Shown here: one piece after another, positions 17,139 through 26,802 of the stretch
Layout of the letters: each line of letters starts with the position of its first letter
Position numbering within the stretch: position 1 is the first letter of the stretch
Source: Leptospira kemamanensis
Lineage (GTDB): Bacteria > Spirochaetota > Leptospiria > Leptospirales > Leptospiraceae
Direction: 5' to 3'
Length of the DNA: 64,000 nucleotides
NCBI RefSeq assembly: GCF_004769665.1
Contig: NZ_RQGG01000032.1
Location: forward strand, 479,614 to 543,613
Notes under the pieces: generated by a model
What the model was told of the DNA's origin: nothing
Database searches by the model: none
Seen by the model: only the letters and a program-made list of their open reading frames with translations
Made by a program: the position numbers and the translations under genes

Positions 17139-19854
17139 CATAGTCTCGTTTCTTTACCTACTTGTCTTTTGGTTGAGTGCCATAGAGGCAAGACCAGGGA
17201 TGGGAAATTCCTATCGATCCTCTAGCTCTAGTTCCAGTAGTCGCAGTTCTTCTTCTAGTTACAAACCTTCGTATTCTTCCAGTTCTTCCTCCAAACCAAA
17301 AGACTCGTCCTCATCCAATTCCTATTCTACATCTAGCGGGCCTACTCCTTCATCTTATTTTGATACGACCATTCACAAAATCTATGTCCATTTTCATAAC
17401 GATGGAACTGTCGACGTACAAGAATCATTTCGTATCCAGAAAGACCAATCCAAAATAGGAATCAAACGTCCTACATTTTTAATTGCAAAGGAAACTGAAA
17501 TTTCCAATTTGATTGTTTTACCAGAAACACTCCAATCTTCGCATCACGCAGGTTTGGTTACTCTCTTTTGGCCAACACAAGATCAAAATCCTGAAATGGA
17601 GATTCAAATCCGTTACCAAATCAAAGAAGCCTATTTATCCTTGGGAACGTTTGCACTTGTGAATTGGAGGTTTTCCAAAACAAGCCAATCCTCAGAACCT
17701 TTCCAATTGGTTTTGACTTGGGACCCAGATTCTTTTTCGAAACAACTCCGCATTCAAAAAGAAATGTTTAATTCCTCTCTATTGGAGTATGAACGCAAAG
17801 ATCTTCCAATATCCTTTGAAACTTCCCGATTTGAATTGCAAAAGGAAGAAAATGTGGAAACAAACGCGATCGTAGTCATTGATATGCCAAATGGAATCCA
17901 AATTGGATCTAAAACTGACTCGGATCTTAGAAATCAAAATCCAAAAGCGCTAACTGAACAAAATTTTTCTTCGCATAACAGTCACTATCAGATAGACGAA
18001 ACGGTTACCATCCAGGAAAATGGATCCCATTTTTACCAATCCAAAATCTTTGTGCATAAGGAAAATCCAAACCACGATTCTCTCCAATACCAATTGGGTT
18101 TAAATCGATTTCGGGAATATGGCGAAACGTTTTGGAATTATTTTTGGGCTCCAGCCTTTCAAATTTCCTACGGATTTGAAGGTCTCACTACCCATTTTTG
18201 GCATCTCTTTAGCGTGTCTCTTTCTGACGGAGAATCTGTTTCCAAAGACCAAACGATGTATTCTTTTGCCTATCACACACTGGGGGAAACTTCCAATCGA
18301 AACAAGGAAGGTCTGGAACGTTGGATTCGCATTACTCAATTGGAAAAACGAGAGAATTTAGAACTGCAATCATTCTCCTTACGGGCATTATGCGAATCTG
18401 GAATTGATCCAAAACTTACAAAAATGGAATTGGTGTTCACTGCTTGCGAATATTGTTCTGAAATTGCAAACGAGTCAAGTTTAGTGATCCCTGTGGAACC
18501 AAAATGGGAATCGGATGGTTTTTCCTTGGTTTGGAATGACCCCATTCCTTCTGAGTATTCCATTTATCTCAGGTTGAGGGAAGAGAACAAACAGATCACA
18601 TACAATCCAATTCTCATTTATTATGCGGTTCTCAATGCATTTTTCCATTCTCCAGGGTCTGGAAATCATTTGGGGCATCTCATCACAATGGGAATCACAA
18701 GCCTTGTTTTTCTCATCACGGGTTTTGTGTTTGTGAACCGAAAAAAACACCAAAGATCCAAAAAAGAATCCTACCAAACCATTCTCTCTGAAATTAGAAA
18801 GTATGATCCAAACTTTGATTTTTCTCTTTTTCGGAATAAGGTAATTTCTATTACCGAAAAAACGGTATCTGCCTGGGACAAAGGTACGATGGAACCTGTC
18901 CGAAATTTTCTTTCTGCTGCCGTATTTCAAAGATTTTCGATCCAACTGCATTTGATGAAGTTAGTGGATGGGGAAGTGAATCGAATGAAAGATTTCTCGG
19001 TTGTATCAGTCCAGATCATCGACAAAACCATGGAATCCGATTATTTAACCTTACACTTAAAATTGAAGTGTAAAACCAAAGACAAAACCTTTCCCAAACA
19101 AACCTCGGAATTAGAAATCCAAAACAGTTTAGAAAAAACAAGTTTTAGCACGTATGAAGAAATCCATTCTTATACGAGAAAACTATCCACACAAACGAAA
19201 CCTAAGATTGATTTGATCCATGATTTATGCCCAAGTTGTGGAGCATCTGCCAAGTTTTCGCATACCACGAATCGTTGTGAGTATTGCGATGGTATCTATA
19301 ATTCAGGGGAAGCGGATTGGGTACTCACAGAAATTACACAAACTGTGGAATGGGATTCTGCCAAACAATCCAAACTGAAAAATTTACCAGAAGGTGTCGC
19401 AAAACAACTATTAGAAGACAGAGCGGCTACTGTATTTTGGAAATACATTCACTTTTTATCCACCCCCAATAGCCAAATCCTTCATCGAGAAGCAACAAGG
19501 GATTCCTATCAAAACTTAGGTGTTTCTGGTAAAGAACCGATGTTTACCCCAGTTGTCGGATCATGTCATTTGGTTGGATATGAAAGTCAATCCACACCCC
19601 ATCAAATGACATGTGAAATCCGTTGGAGTGTCGCACGAAAAAAAGGACTTCTACCCGAACACAGGCGATCTCATATCAGTTTGGTTTTGCCAAAAGAAAG
19701 GCCAAAAACATTAGGATTTTCAGAGATGTCATGTGAAAACTGCGGAGCGCCATTGCCTGAAGTGGATGCCAGTGAATGTAGTCATTGTCAAAAACCGATC
19801 CCTGAAACTGTAACCGATTGGTTATTCCATTCGATCCAGATGGTTTCCCTCTAA
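17131..19854 (+). CDS. large membrane protein: Ser-rich linker, DUF2207-like, Tim44-like and two zinc ribbons
   Basis: The 907-residue protein starts at TTG, overlapping the TerB-like gene. It has a signal peptide (to about residue 21), a Ser-rich tract to about residue 78, then a long extracytoplasmic region opening with a DUF2207-like strand pattern (IYVHFHNDGTVDVQESFRI). One membrane span at about residues 510-535 is followed by a basic stop-transfer. A cytoplasmic Tim44-like domain covers about 550-680. Two zinc ribbons follow: CPSC...CEYC near residues 697-717 and CENC...CSHC near residues 870-890. Tim44-like domains bind membranes or translocated chains in other systems. The combination has no function I can name. 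Confidence 0.7.
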   Translation: MRNIVSFLYLLVFWLSAIEARPGMGNSYRSSSSSSSSRSSSSSYKPSYSSSSSSKPKDSSSSNSYSTSSGPTPSSYFDTTIHKIYVHFHNDGTVDVQESFRIQKDQSKIGIKRPTFLIAKETEISNLIVLPETLQSSHHAGLVTLFWPTQDQNPEMEIQIRYQIKEAYLSLGTFALVNWRFSKTSQSSEPFQLVLTWDPDSFSKQLRIQKEMFNSSLLEYERKDLPISFETSRFELQKEENVETNAIVVIDMPNGIQIGSKTDSDLRNQNPKALTEQNFSSHNSHYQIDETVTIQENGSHFYQSKIFVHKENPNHDSLQYQLGLNRFREYGETFWNYFWAPAFQISYGFEGLTTHFWHLFSVSLSDGESVSKDQTMYSFAYHTLGETSNRNKEGLERWIRITQLEKRENLELQSFSLRALCESGIDPKLTKMELVFTACEYCSEIANESSLVIPVEPKWESDGFSLVWNDPIPSEYSIYLRLREENKQITYNPILIYYAVLNAFFHSPGSGNHLGHLITMGITSLVFLITGFVFVNRKKHQRSKKESYQTILSEIRKYDPNFDFSLFRNKVISITEKTVSAWDKGTMEPVRNFLSAAVFQRFSIQLHLMKLVDGEVNRMKDFSVVSVQIIDKTMESDYLTLHLKLKCKTKDKTFPKQTSELEIQNSLEKTSFSTYEEIHSYTRKLSTQTKPKIDLIHDLCPSCGASAKFSHTTNRCEYCDGIYNSGEADWVLTEITQTVEWDSAKQSKLKNLPEGVAKQLLEDRAATVFWKYIHFLSTPNSQILHREATRDSYQNLGVSGKEPMFTPVVGSCHLVGYESQSTPHQMTCEIRWSVARKKGLLPEHRRSHISLVLPKERPKTLGFSEMSCENCGAPLPEVDASECSHCQKPIPETVTDWLFHSIQMVSL

Positions 19855-19856
19855 AC

Positions 19857-20567
19857 TCAAACTTTGGGTTTGGAATAACAAATCCAATGCCGATCGGAAA
19901 TAACTTCTACATTCAGTTTATGACTCATTCGAATTATTGAAATCATTTCTGTCACTTCTTCCCATCGGAAAGCCGCAAGTAAACTATTGAAAAAATCTTG
20001 TTTTAAAATTTCTGTTTCGTTCTTCGCATAACGTTCGACTAGTTGGTGTGCCTCTGCAATGGAACTGGGTCGCAACAAATCACAAATAAAGATAAAACTC
20101 TCATCATCCACTGACCTTTGGATCGCAGACCAAAACTCATACGGATTATGGATATGGTGTAAAAGTGAATTACTAAACACGAGTTCATAACTAGATTCGG
20201 GAACAAACTCTTGGATGAGTTCGTTTTTAAAAATCATTTTATTGTTTCTTTTTTCCCCGTTGAAAGTAGAAAGGCGCTTCTTACAAAAATCTAACATGTG
20301 ATTGGAGCCATCAACAAACGTGAAATGTGCATTAGGAAATAACGGGAACAGACGAGAAGACATATCTCCAGGTCCACATCCTAAGTCTAACACTGAGTGT
20401 GGCGAAAATTGGAGAGGAAGTCTATTTTGAAACTGTTTTATGATCATCGAATGCGCGGATTCAAAATCGGCATTGGCGTAAGAAGCAACTTGATTGGGTT
20501 CTTCCATCAATTCCGGTTCGGGGATTCTCGGTTGGTTTTGAAGGTTTGTTTGTTCCCAATTTTTCAT
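19857..20567 (-). CDS. class I SAM-dependent methyltransferase
   Basis: The 236-residue protein has the SAM-binding motif LDLGCGPGD near residue 62 and the acidic end of strand 2 (FTFVDGS). The SNSLLHHIHNP motif lies in the substrate-facing loop. It belongs to the Methyltransf_11/25 group; small-molecule or quinone-type substrates are common in this group but nothing here fixes one. It is divergent from the next lipoprotein with only 23 bp between start codons, so each promoter must lie within the other gene's leader. Confidence 0.85.
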   Translation of the reverse strand: MKNWEQTNLQNQPRIPEPELMEEPNQVASYANADFESAHSMIIKQFQNRLPLQFSPHSVLDLGCGPGDMSSRLFPLFPNAHFTFVDGSNHMLDFCKKRLSTFNGEKRNNKMIFKNELIQEFVPESSYELVFSNSLLHHIHNPYEFWSAIQRSVDDESFIFICDLLRPSSIAEAHQLVERYAKNETEILKQDFFNSLLAAFRWEEVTEMISIIRMSHKLNVEVISDRHWICYSKPKV

Positions 20568-20590
20568 TTCTGTATGAGGTTCAGTTTTCT

Positions 20591-21064
20591 ATGAAACAAA
20601 TCATTTTATCCATTCTTTTCTTATCTTTCATCACAAATTGTATGATCACCGAAGGAATCGGAATTCAGACCTATGGGGCTGTCAAAGGGTCTGAGGCAAA
20701 AAAAAGGATTTCAGAGGCAATCCAAGAAGCAGAAGCAACTGCTTCAGCATTTTGGTTAGCCCAATCTGGAATGAAAGGTGGCCAGGGCCCCATCTCACCA
20801 CTACTCCTCATCAATGGTTTTTTAGCCAAGGCATTGTTTTCTTTCACTTCTAAAATCGAAGACAATGAACAATTTATGGAATCATCTGTTTTACAATGTG
20901 AATCCGACATTCGGACGAAAGGTGCCGTTATATTGGGCAGTGTTTATGATGGCCTAACAACTGTTGGGGGAGTCGCGAGAGATGCATTATTATTACCTGA
21001 GTTTGCTTCCTGTGATCTTGAAAATACAGGCAAAATCATCACACTCGAGCCAATTCGATTTTAA
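20591..21064 (+). CDS. small predicted lipoprotein, unknown function
   Basis: The start is placed at the ATG giving MKQIILSILFLSF, preceded by a GAGG box. The longer frame upstream would run across the divergent methyltransferase start. The 157-residue product has a lipoprotein signal ending in FITNC (lipid Cys at residue 17). The mature part is small-residue rich with a hydrophobic stretch (PLLLINGFLAKALFSF). A C-terminal region contains YDGLTTVGGVARDALLLPEF, reminiscent of small YceK/TIGR04452-type leptospiral lipoproteins (tentative). It is followed after 11 bp by a serine hydrolase lipoprotein. Confidence 0.7.
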   Translation: MKQIILSILFLSFITNCMITEGIGIQTYGAVKGSEAKKRISEAIQEAEATASAFWLAQSGMKGGQGPISPLLLINGFLAKALFSFTSKIEDNEQFMESSVLQCESDIRTKGAVILGSVYDGLTTVGGVARDALLLPEFASCDLENTGKIITLEPIRF

Positions 21065-21075
21065 GGAGAATTTGT

Positions 21076-22326
21076 ATGAAACACAATCGATTATCTCAAT
21101 TTGCTTTTCTTAGTCTCTTAATCCTTTTTTTCCAATGCCAAAAATCCGTGGAAACAAACAAAGAAGCTCGTTCTATCTTATTTGCTGGAATCTTAGGTTC
21201 CTGTTTTAGTTTGGATTCCTGTTTTGACGAGTACGCGCAAACAACGGATGAAGGTGCGAGTTTCCAAGTGTATGACCAAAACGGTTCTAGAATTTATGCA
21301 AGGCAGTCAGTCTTAGATTATAACACTTACAAACCCATTGCCTCTGGATCCAAATGGGTGACGGCGATTACGGTCATGCGAGCCATTGATTGTAATGCTA
21401 ATACTGCAAGTGATTGTGGAACAGTAGCACAAAACTCTTGCAATAACGGAGCAGTTGCCGGTGCAATCACACTTTCTCGCACCACGGGCCAAGTCTTTGG
21501 TTGGACGGGAACGTATGCCAATATCACCTTACGCCAATTACTTTCCTTTACTTCGGGATTGAATGCGGGTGGTGGAAATGGTTCAGGCCAAGCCAGTTGT
21601 ATTTCCACTTTGCCACTGGGTGCTTCAAATACACAAAAAGACAGTTGTGTGAATGAGATCCGGGACCAATCCACAGGGACTCCAGGAGCACTCTACCAAT
21701 ACAATTCGAACCATATGGCCGTCGCACAACGGATGTTAGAAAAATCTTGCAATCAATCATGGGATACTTTATTTACCCAGTTGATTGTAACCCCCCTTGG
21801 TTGGGATGCAAGCCAAGCTGTTTGGCGAGGGAATTTTCGCACTGGAGAAGATACTGATGGAAGTTTGTCAGGTGCCTATGGTTTATCAATTTCACCTTCG
21901 CACTACGCTGGGATGTTGAATGTTTTACTAACCAATGGAACAGCAAAGAATTCTAGCGGAACCAATGTGAATACCTTTCTCTCTACCACTTCTGTGACGG
22001 AAATTCTGGCAGACCAATACAATGGAGCCAAAATTGGATACTCTCAATTTTCTGCCTTTGGTTACCGATGGCAATATGGATTGGGAAATTGGAGGTTTTG
22101 TACGGTTACCGATGTTCCTTCCGAATGTGATAAAGATTTGATCTCACATAGCATTGGAATCAATGGATTTTTCCCTTGGTTGGATAAAAATAGAAGTTAT
22201 ATGGCAATCCTTGCAGTCAATAATGTGGGAAGAAAAAATGGATTGAACTTGTTACCACCTTCTTCAACCTCATTATTCTTTGCAGAAACAGTAAGACCAC
22301 TGATCCATACGCAAATAGGCAGGTAA
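21076..22326 (+). CDS. beta-lactamase-family serine hydrolase lipoprotein
   Basis: The 416-residue protein begins with a lipoprotein signal ending in LFFQC. It carries the beta-lactamase/DD-peptidase-like nucleophile motif SGSK (SxxK), and a YNSNHMAVAQRML segment at the position of the YxN motif. A HSIGINGFF segment lies near the place of the KTG box. Class C-like esterases, DD-peptidases and D-aminopeptidases share this fold, so the substrate is open. Several cysteines, some in close pairs, suggest disulfides in an exported protein. An AGGAG box lies before the ATG. It sits in a lipoprotein/START operon. Confidence 0.8.
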   Translation: MKHNRLSQFAFLSLLILFFQCQKSVETNKEARSILFAGILGSCFSLDSCFDEYAQTTDEGASFQVYDQNGSRIYARQSVLDYNTYKPIASGSKWVTAITVMRAIDCNANTASDCGTVAQNSCNNGAVAGAITLSRTTGQVFGWTGTYANITLRQLLSFTSGLNAGGGNGSGQASCISTLPLGASNTQKDSCVNEIRDQSTGTPGALYQYNSNHMAVAQRMLEKSCNQSWDTLFTQLIVTPLGWDASQAVWRGNFRTGEDTDGSLSGAYGLSISPSHYAGMLNVLLTNGTAKNSSGTNVNTFLSTTSVTEILADQYNGAKIGYSQFSAFGYRWQYGLGNWRFCTVTDVPSECDKDLISHSIGINGFFPWLDKNRSYMAILAVNNVGRKNGLNLLPPSSTSLFFAETVRPLIHTQIGR

Positions 22327-22328
22327 CC

Positions 22329-23012
22329 ATGATCAAAACACAGACGATATTCAAAATTCTCTTAGGATGTATCCTAATTACAAATGCTCTTCCACTTTTT
22401 TCCCAAGCTCCAGAGTGGTCGGAAGCCAAACGAAAAAAAGGAATTCAAATTCTCACAAGGCCTGTGGCAGGTTCGAATATCGAAGAGTTTTTAGGTAAAA
22501 CAGAAGTAGACGCATCCATTTCTCAAATCATCGCCCTTCTAGTCGATCCACAATCTTGCAAAAACTTATACCACCAATGTAAGGAACTCTCTGTCCTTTC
22601 TGGTTCCGAAAAAAAATCATCCGTATATTTGCGAAATGGTGCTCCATGGCCTGTGAATGATCGCGATGTCATCATGGACCGAAGTTTTGAACAAAACGAA
22701 AAGACTCTTACCACGACGATGAAGATGAAACGATTAGATTCCAATGCAAAGGCCGCTCCATCGGGTGTCACAAGAATGCCAGCATTTGAAGGATATTGGA
22801 AACTCATTCCTCTTGCAAATGGCAAAACCAAAATCGAATACCAAGCTCATTTTGAGCCAGGTGGATCGGTTCCACAATCGGTCATCAACATGGTGTTAAC
22901 TGACACTCCTTACGAAACTTTATTAAATTTAAAGTCACTCGTGGAACAAGGGAAACACAAAGAAGCCAAATACGACTGGATCAAAGAACCAGTAACAAAT
23001 CCTGCAAACTAG
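22329..23012 (+). CDS. exported START-domain lipid-binding protein
   Basis: This 227-residue protein has a signal peptide (MIKTQTIFKILLGCILI..., likely cleaved after LFSQA). The START/SRPBCC domain shows EWSEAKRKKGIQILTRPV, the conserved RNGAPWPVNDRDVIM segment, and a C-terminal amphipathic helix. START domains bind lipids or other hydrophobic ligands and here would act in the periplasm. It begins 2 bp after the hydrolase stop, so it belongs to the same transcript. Confidence 0.85.
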   Translation: MIKTQTIFKILLGCILITNALPLFSQAPEWSEAKRKKGIQILTRPVAGSNIEEFLGKTEVDASISQIIALLVDPQSCKNLYHQCKELSVLSGSEKKSSVYLRNGAPWPVNDRDVIMDRSFEQNEKTLTTTMKMKRLDSNAKAAPSGVTRMPAFEGYWKLIPLANGKTKIEYQAHFEPGGSVPQSVINMVLTDTPYETLLNLKSLVEQGKHKEAKYDWIKEPVTNPAN

Positions 23013-23038
23013 TTTTTAATCACAAAATAGAAACGTAT

Positions 23039-23073
23039 CCTACGAATTCAAAATGCAAAAATGAATTCGTGGG
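23039..23073 (+). terminator. hairpin between convergent genes
   Basis: CCTACGAATTC pairs with GAATTCGTGGG (one mismatch) around a 13-base A-rich loop. It lies 26 bp after the START gene. There is no proper U-tract on either strand, so it may be an mRNA 3' end structure rather than a strict intrinsic terminator. Confidence 0.35.
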
Positions 23074-23233
23074 ATAAAGATTGTATGTGTTCCAAGCAGA
23101 TTGGAATCAAATTCACGCACATCTTCTGGTTCAATCAAACTTTCTCAAAAAAATCAAATGGAACTGGAAGGTGGAAGAATGGAATACAATCGATTCCAGA
23201 ATTACACTTTTGAAATCACTCGCCTAACTGAAA

Positions 23234-23869
23234 TTAAAAGGCAGTTCTAAAACCATAGGAAATAAAATTCGAACCACAATTGGGGTCGGGTGGACAATAC
23301 AAACCAAAAATTCCAGAACGATGGTGAACTCGTAAAAAGATTTCCGTTTTTCGTTCAAAAGGAAGATACGAACTTACCTCTACCATCATATAATTGAGAA
23401 GTGCTCTGGACTCTATGGCATCTTTTTGCAGGCCAGTTTCTAAATAATAACCTTTCGCTTTATTCTCCAATCTTGGATTTTCGGATGCCAAGGACAATCC
23501 TTCCCCAAGTGAGAGACTGATGGGAGAATCATAGATTCGATTGATTTTGACAATGTAAAATGCGTTTGTTTCCCAATGTTTCATTTCGCCAAAATGTTTG
23601 GTGACATTTGCTTCCCATAAAAAATCAAACCATCGAATCCGATATTCAAGGGGTCGAGTGACTCCAATCGTTCCTATATACGATTCTTTATAATCAGTCT
23701 TCTGGCGAAAGACAATGGGAATTAGATCCGTTGTCGAAAAGATTCCACCATATAACACAACACTCCAATTTTCTTTCGGAAGCGAAATGGAATGCAGGTG
23801 GGAGATAGGAGACAATGAGAAACCAAATAAAAGTAGGATTGTAACTAGACGCTTAGCTCGATTTCGCAA
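23234..23869 (-). CDS. outer-membrane barrel, possibly PagL-like acyloxyacyl hydrolase
   Basis: The frame opens upstream at 24037, but the only plausible signal peptide (RAKRLVTILLLFGFSLSPIS) begins just after a TTG at 23869, which I use as the start; this choice is uncertain. The product of about 211 residues shows short amphipathic strands and ends in YGFRTAF, a barrel ending. Near the C-terminus it has VHHRSGIFGLY, an H-x-S pair of the kind used by PagL lipid A 3-O-deacylases. The overall strand pattern fits that family only loosely. It follows the neighbouring lipoprotein gene. Confidence 0.5.
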   Translation of the reverse strand: MRNRAKRLVTILLLFGFSLSPISHLHSISLPKENWSVVLYGGIFSTTDLIPIVFRQKTDYKESYIGTIGVTRPLEYRIRWFDFLWEANVTKHFGEMKHWETNAFYIVKINRIYDSPISLSLGEGLSLASENPRLENKAKGYYLETGLQKDAIESRALLNYMMVEVSSYLPFERKTEIFLRVHHRSGIFGLYCPPDPNCGSNFISYGFRTAF

Positions 23870-24000
23870 TCGATTTTGTGATCCCAATCGTTGGTTTGGT
23901 GATCCAAAGTCCACTAATGGATTTTTGAAATGGATTCTGATTTTGAAAATAATTTGTGAAGGTAAAAACATTTGGTTCGTAGAGAAATCCATAGATCCGT

Positions 24001-24783
24001 TTAAGGTTGGAACCAATCTTGGTTTCGTTTTTCCCATTCCGATAATTGTAAATGAATGGCATCATAATTTTGTAAGAACAATCGGCGTAAAAAAAGTTCA
24101 TACTCTTTACAGTTTTCTGTTTTGGATTGTTCCATGGATTCCCGAAGTTTTGTTGGTTTCTCTTGGACACAATACTTTTGTAAATGAGAAGGATATCGAT
24201 TGGAATTGAGTATGGGAGCTACGATACTCGAACCTGTTCCAATATAAAATGGCATGGGAGCCCAAATGGTTTCATCAGTGGATAAAAAAGAAATCCGATG
24301 TAAATTGGTTTCTCCAGAAGTCCAAACGAGTTCTGCTTCTGTTTCCATCGTTCCGTAATACATCATTGTGAGAGCAAGTAAACTGATTCCAATACTTTTG
24401 AATGGCCTTTGGCTTTCACTCCGAATGACAAGAGTTAAGTTGTCGATATTGGTGAGTTCAAATCCTCTATCCCAACGCGGAAGTTCATTTGGACTTATGG
24501 GTTTTGGTTTTGTGATGATGGGAGCCTGATTGGGATCAGGTGGTGCCATCGGAACGGTTGTAAGATCGGCAACATTTACCTGGTCCTCTAATAAAACTGC
24601 CGGGGGAACAGGAAATACCTCTGGAAATACTTTGGCAAGTATGGGATCCGTAGTGGTCCATCGAATGGAAATGGTTTTGCTTTTGGAAAGTTTTGCTTCG
24701 GAACTGAGTTCTGGCATTGGTGTTTTGCAAGACATTTGCAAAACCAAAAGAACACTGAAATAAAATACGAACTGTAACTTCAT
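24001..24783 (-). CDS. predicted lipoprotein, unknown function
   Basis: The start is the ATG giving MKLQFVFYFSVLL, because the lipoprotein signal ends at LQMSC with the lipid Cys at residue 19. The ATG 20 codons upstream is not needed. The mature part of about 240 residues is Pro-rich near its start, then has one hydrophobic segment (IGISLLALTMMYYG), and a helical basic C-terminus. I recognise no domain. It may be co-transcribed with the following barrel protein. Confidence 0.65.
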   Translation of the reverse strand: MKLQFVFYFSVLLVLQMSCKTPMPELSSEAKLSKSKTISIRWTTTDPILAKVFPEVFPVPPAVLLEDQVNVADLTTVPMAPPDPNQAPIITKPKPISPNELPRWDRGFELTNIDNLTLVIRSESQRPFKSIGISLLALTMMYYGTMETEAELVWTSGETNLHRISFLSTDETIWAPMPFYIGTGSSIVAPILNSNRYPSHLQKYCVQEKPTKLRESMEQSKTENCKEYELFLRRLFLQNYDAIHLQLSEWEKRNQDWFQP

Positions 24784-24871
24784 ATAACAGAGATAAGATT
24801 TAGACAATACCTTAGACTTTTTTTCTAAAGAAGGAAAGAACATTATCTATTTAGATTCTAAATTTAAACAT

Positions 24872-24894
24872 AAAAAAGCCCGATTTCTCGGGCT
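24872..24894 (-). terminator. rho-independent terminator after acyl-CoA dehydrogenase
   Basis: Read on the minus strand this is a perfect 7-bp GC-rich stem (AGCCCGA with TCGGGCT) with a 4-base loop followed by six T residues. It lies about 100 bp after the stop of the acyl-CoA dehydrogenase gene. Confidence 0.85.
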
Positions 24895-24992
24895 ATTCAC
24901 TCGATCATGTCGTATGTTTTATGACATACAACAAAATGTTTTAGTTGGATCTAAAACGAAAGAGAAAACTCCTCCGTTTTAGCTTCTTCTAT

Positions 24993-26669
24993 TTAGGAAG
25001 CGAGAGCTTGGTCAAGAAGGTCTTTCGCTACTACACGAAGAGCCATTACTTCTTCCGCACCTTCAAAGATAGAGAATACACGAGCATCCACGAAGTAACG
25101 TGATACTGGATATTCTTCCGCATAACCCATACCACCATGAATTTGCATTGCTTCACGAGTCACCCACTCAGCAATTTTGGATGCATACAATTTCACAAGT
25201 GTTGCTTCCATTTGGCCTTTGTGGTCATCGAGTAACGTTGCTACATAGTTTGTGTATTGGCGAGTGGCTTGTGTGATCATTGCCATCTTCGCAATTTTAA
25301 ACTTTGTTAAAGTATAATCGTAAATTGGTTTTGCGAACACTTTACGTTCTTGGGAATAACGAAGTGCTGCTTCGAGAGCTGCTTGCATCACACCATTGGC
25401 ACGTGCTGCCGTTTGGATCCTTCCACCAGCAAATCCTTCCATTTGGAAGTAAAAACCTTTTCCGCGACCTGCGTCGCCACCAAGTAGGTTTTCTTTTGGA
25501 ACAAAGTAGTCTTCAAAAGAAACTTCGTAAGAGTGCATTCCACGGTAACCAATCGTTCCGATTGCTTTTCCTTGGATGGAACCACCACCTTCTTGTTTGT
25601 AGCTGAACTCATGTCCTTCAAAGGATGGTTTTTCAGCAAGTAGGATTGATAGACCTCTGTGTTTGAGACTTGGGTCAGACTCTGTACGGCAAAGGATGAG
25701 AAGTAAGTTTGCATACCCTGCAAATGTACACCAAGTTTTGACTCCATTGATGACAAATCCACCTTCTACTTCTTTTGCTGTTACAGAAACTCCGGCAACA
25801 TCAGAACCGTAGTTAGGTTCTGTTACCATGATCCCTGCAAATTTTTCACCAGAAGCAAGAAGTGGTAACCATTTATTTTTTTGTTCTTCGGTTCCCCCTT
25901 TGAGGAGGGCCTTCGACATAATTTCAGGACGAGTGATGAGGGAACCTGCTGCTCCGAGTGAGCCTCTAGAAAGTTCTTCTGTTACCACTAACATCGAGAT
26001 GTTGTCAGGGCGATCGTTTGGTTGGATTCCACCAAACTGTTCTGGAATACAAAGACCAAAACATCCCATGTCACGAAGGCCATTGATGATCTCTTGTGGG
26101 ATCAAATCATCATGTCTGTGAACATGTTCTGCGTGAGGAACAACTACGTTCTCAGCAAAGTCTTTGAAAATTCCACGGAAGTTTTCGTGGTCTTCCGAAA
26201 GTCCGTAAGCACCGAAATGTCCAAGATCAACAATCTTGTCTACGATGGCTTCGTAGTTTTCCATTTTCGATGCGGCTTCAACAAACGCATTGATTTCATC
26301 GGAAAACAATTTAGAGAATAATTCTTGGTAGGTAAGTTCGTATTCTGCAGGACGCGCTGCGAGTTCAGAACGAATGTTAGAAACAGTTTCCGCCACAAAT
26401 GTAAGCGCCATTTTCTGTTCCAATTCACCAGTTCCTTTGGAAGCGTCCCAAGCATATACGATGAAGTTTTCAGCTACACGTTGTTGTGCTGTCATCCAAG
26501 CAAGTTGGTAAAACACATGTTGCGTTTTGTCCATTTTGCTGATGGAAACTTTACCGTTGTCGGAATTTTTCTGTGCGAGTCGTTTCGTAACTTCATTGAG
26601 GAGGGCGGCTTGGGCGATCAATGCCTTCTCCGCCTGGGATTTTTCGAGTTTCACTGCCGTTGCGGTCAT
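24993..26669 (-). CDS. acyl-CoA dehydrogenase with long helical N-terminal extension
   Basis: The 558-residue protein is longer than the usual 380 residues because of an N-terminal helical region of about 170 residues. The core shows the ACAD signatures GIMVTEPNYGSDVAG, GVKTWCTFAG, the QIHGGMGYAEEYPVSR segment and FEGAEEV, where the catalytic Glu region of many ACADs lies. The enzyme introduces a trans-2 double bond in an acyl-CoA with FAD and passes electrons to ETF. It resembles clostridial-type and leptospiral ACADs with the same extension. It has a good ribosome site (AGGA) and its own terminator. Confidence 0.92.
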   Translation of the reverse strand: MTATAVKLEKSQAEKALIAQAALLNEVTKRLAQKNSDNGKVSISKMDKTQHVFYQLAWMTAQQRVAENFIVYAWDASKGTGELEQKMALTFVAETVSNIRSELAARPAEYELTYQELFSKLFSDEINAFVEAASKMENYEAIVDKIVDLGHFGAYGLSEDHENFRGIFKDFAENVVVPHAEHVHRHDDLIPQEIINGLRDMGCFGLCIPEQFGGIQPNDRPDNISMLVVTEELSRGSLGAAGSLITRPEIMSKALLKGGTEEQKNKWLPLLASGEKFAGIMVTEPNYGSDVAGVSVTAKEVEGGFVINGVKTWCTFAGYANLLLILCRTESDPSLKHRGLSILLAEKPSFEGHEFSYKQEGGGSIQGKAIGTIGYRGMHSYEVSFEDYFVPKENLLGGDAGRGKGFYFQMEGFAGGRIQTAARANGVMQAALEAALRYSQERKVFAKPIYDYTLTKFKIAKMAMITQATRQYTNYVATLLDDHKGQMEATLVKLYASKIAEWVTREAMQIHGGMGYAEEYPVSRYFVDARVFSIFEGAEEVMALRVVAKDLLDQALAS

Positions 26670-26802
26670 GTGTTTAACGTTCCTGCGGGTGGTTTTCTTC
26701 CACTATACGGAAGGAAAGTACCCTGTCATTTTCATTTTTAGACTAGGTTTTGGCTTTGAGTCAGTGAAAACTGTCCGAAGATAGATTTTAGGAAAGAAAT
26801 AA

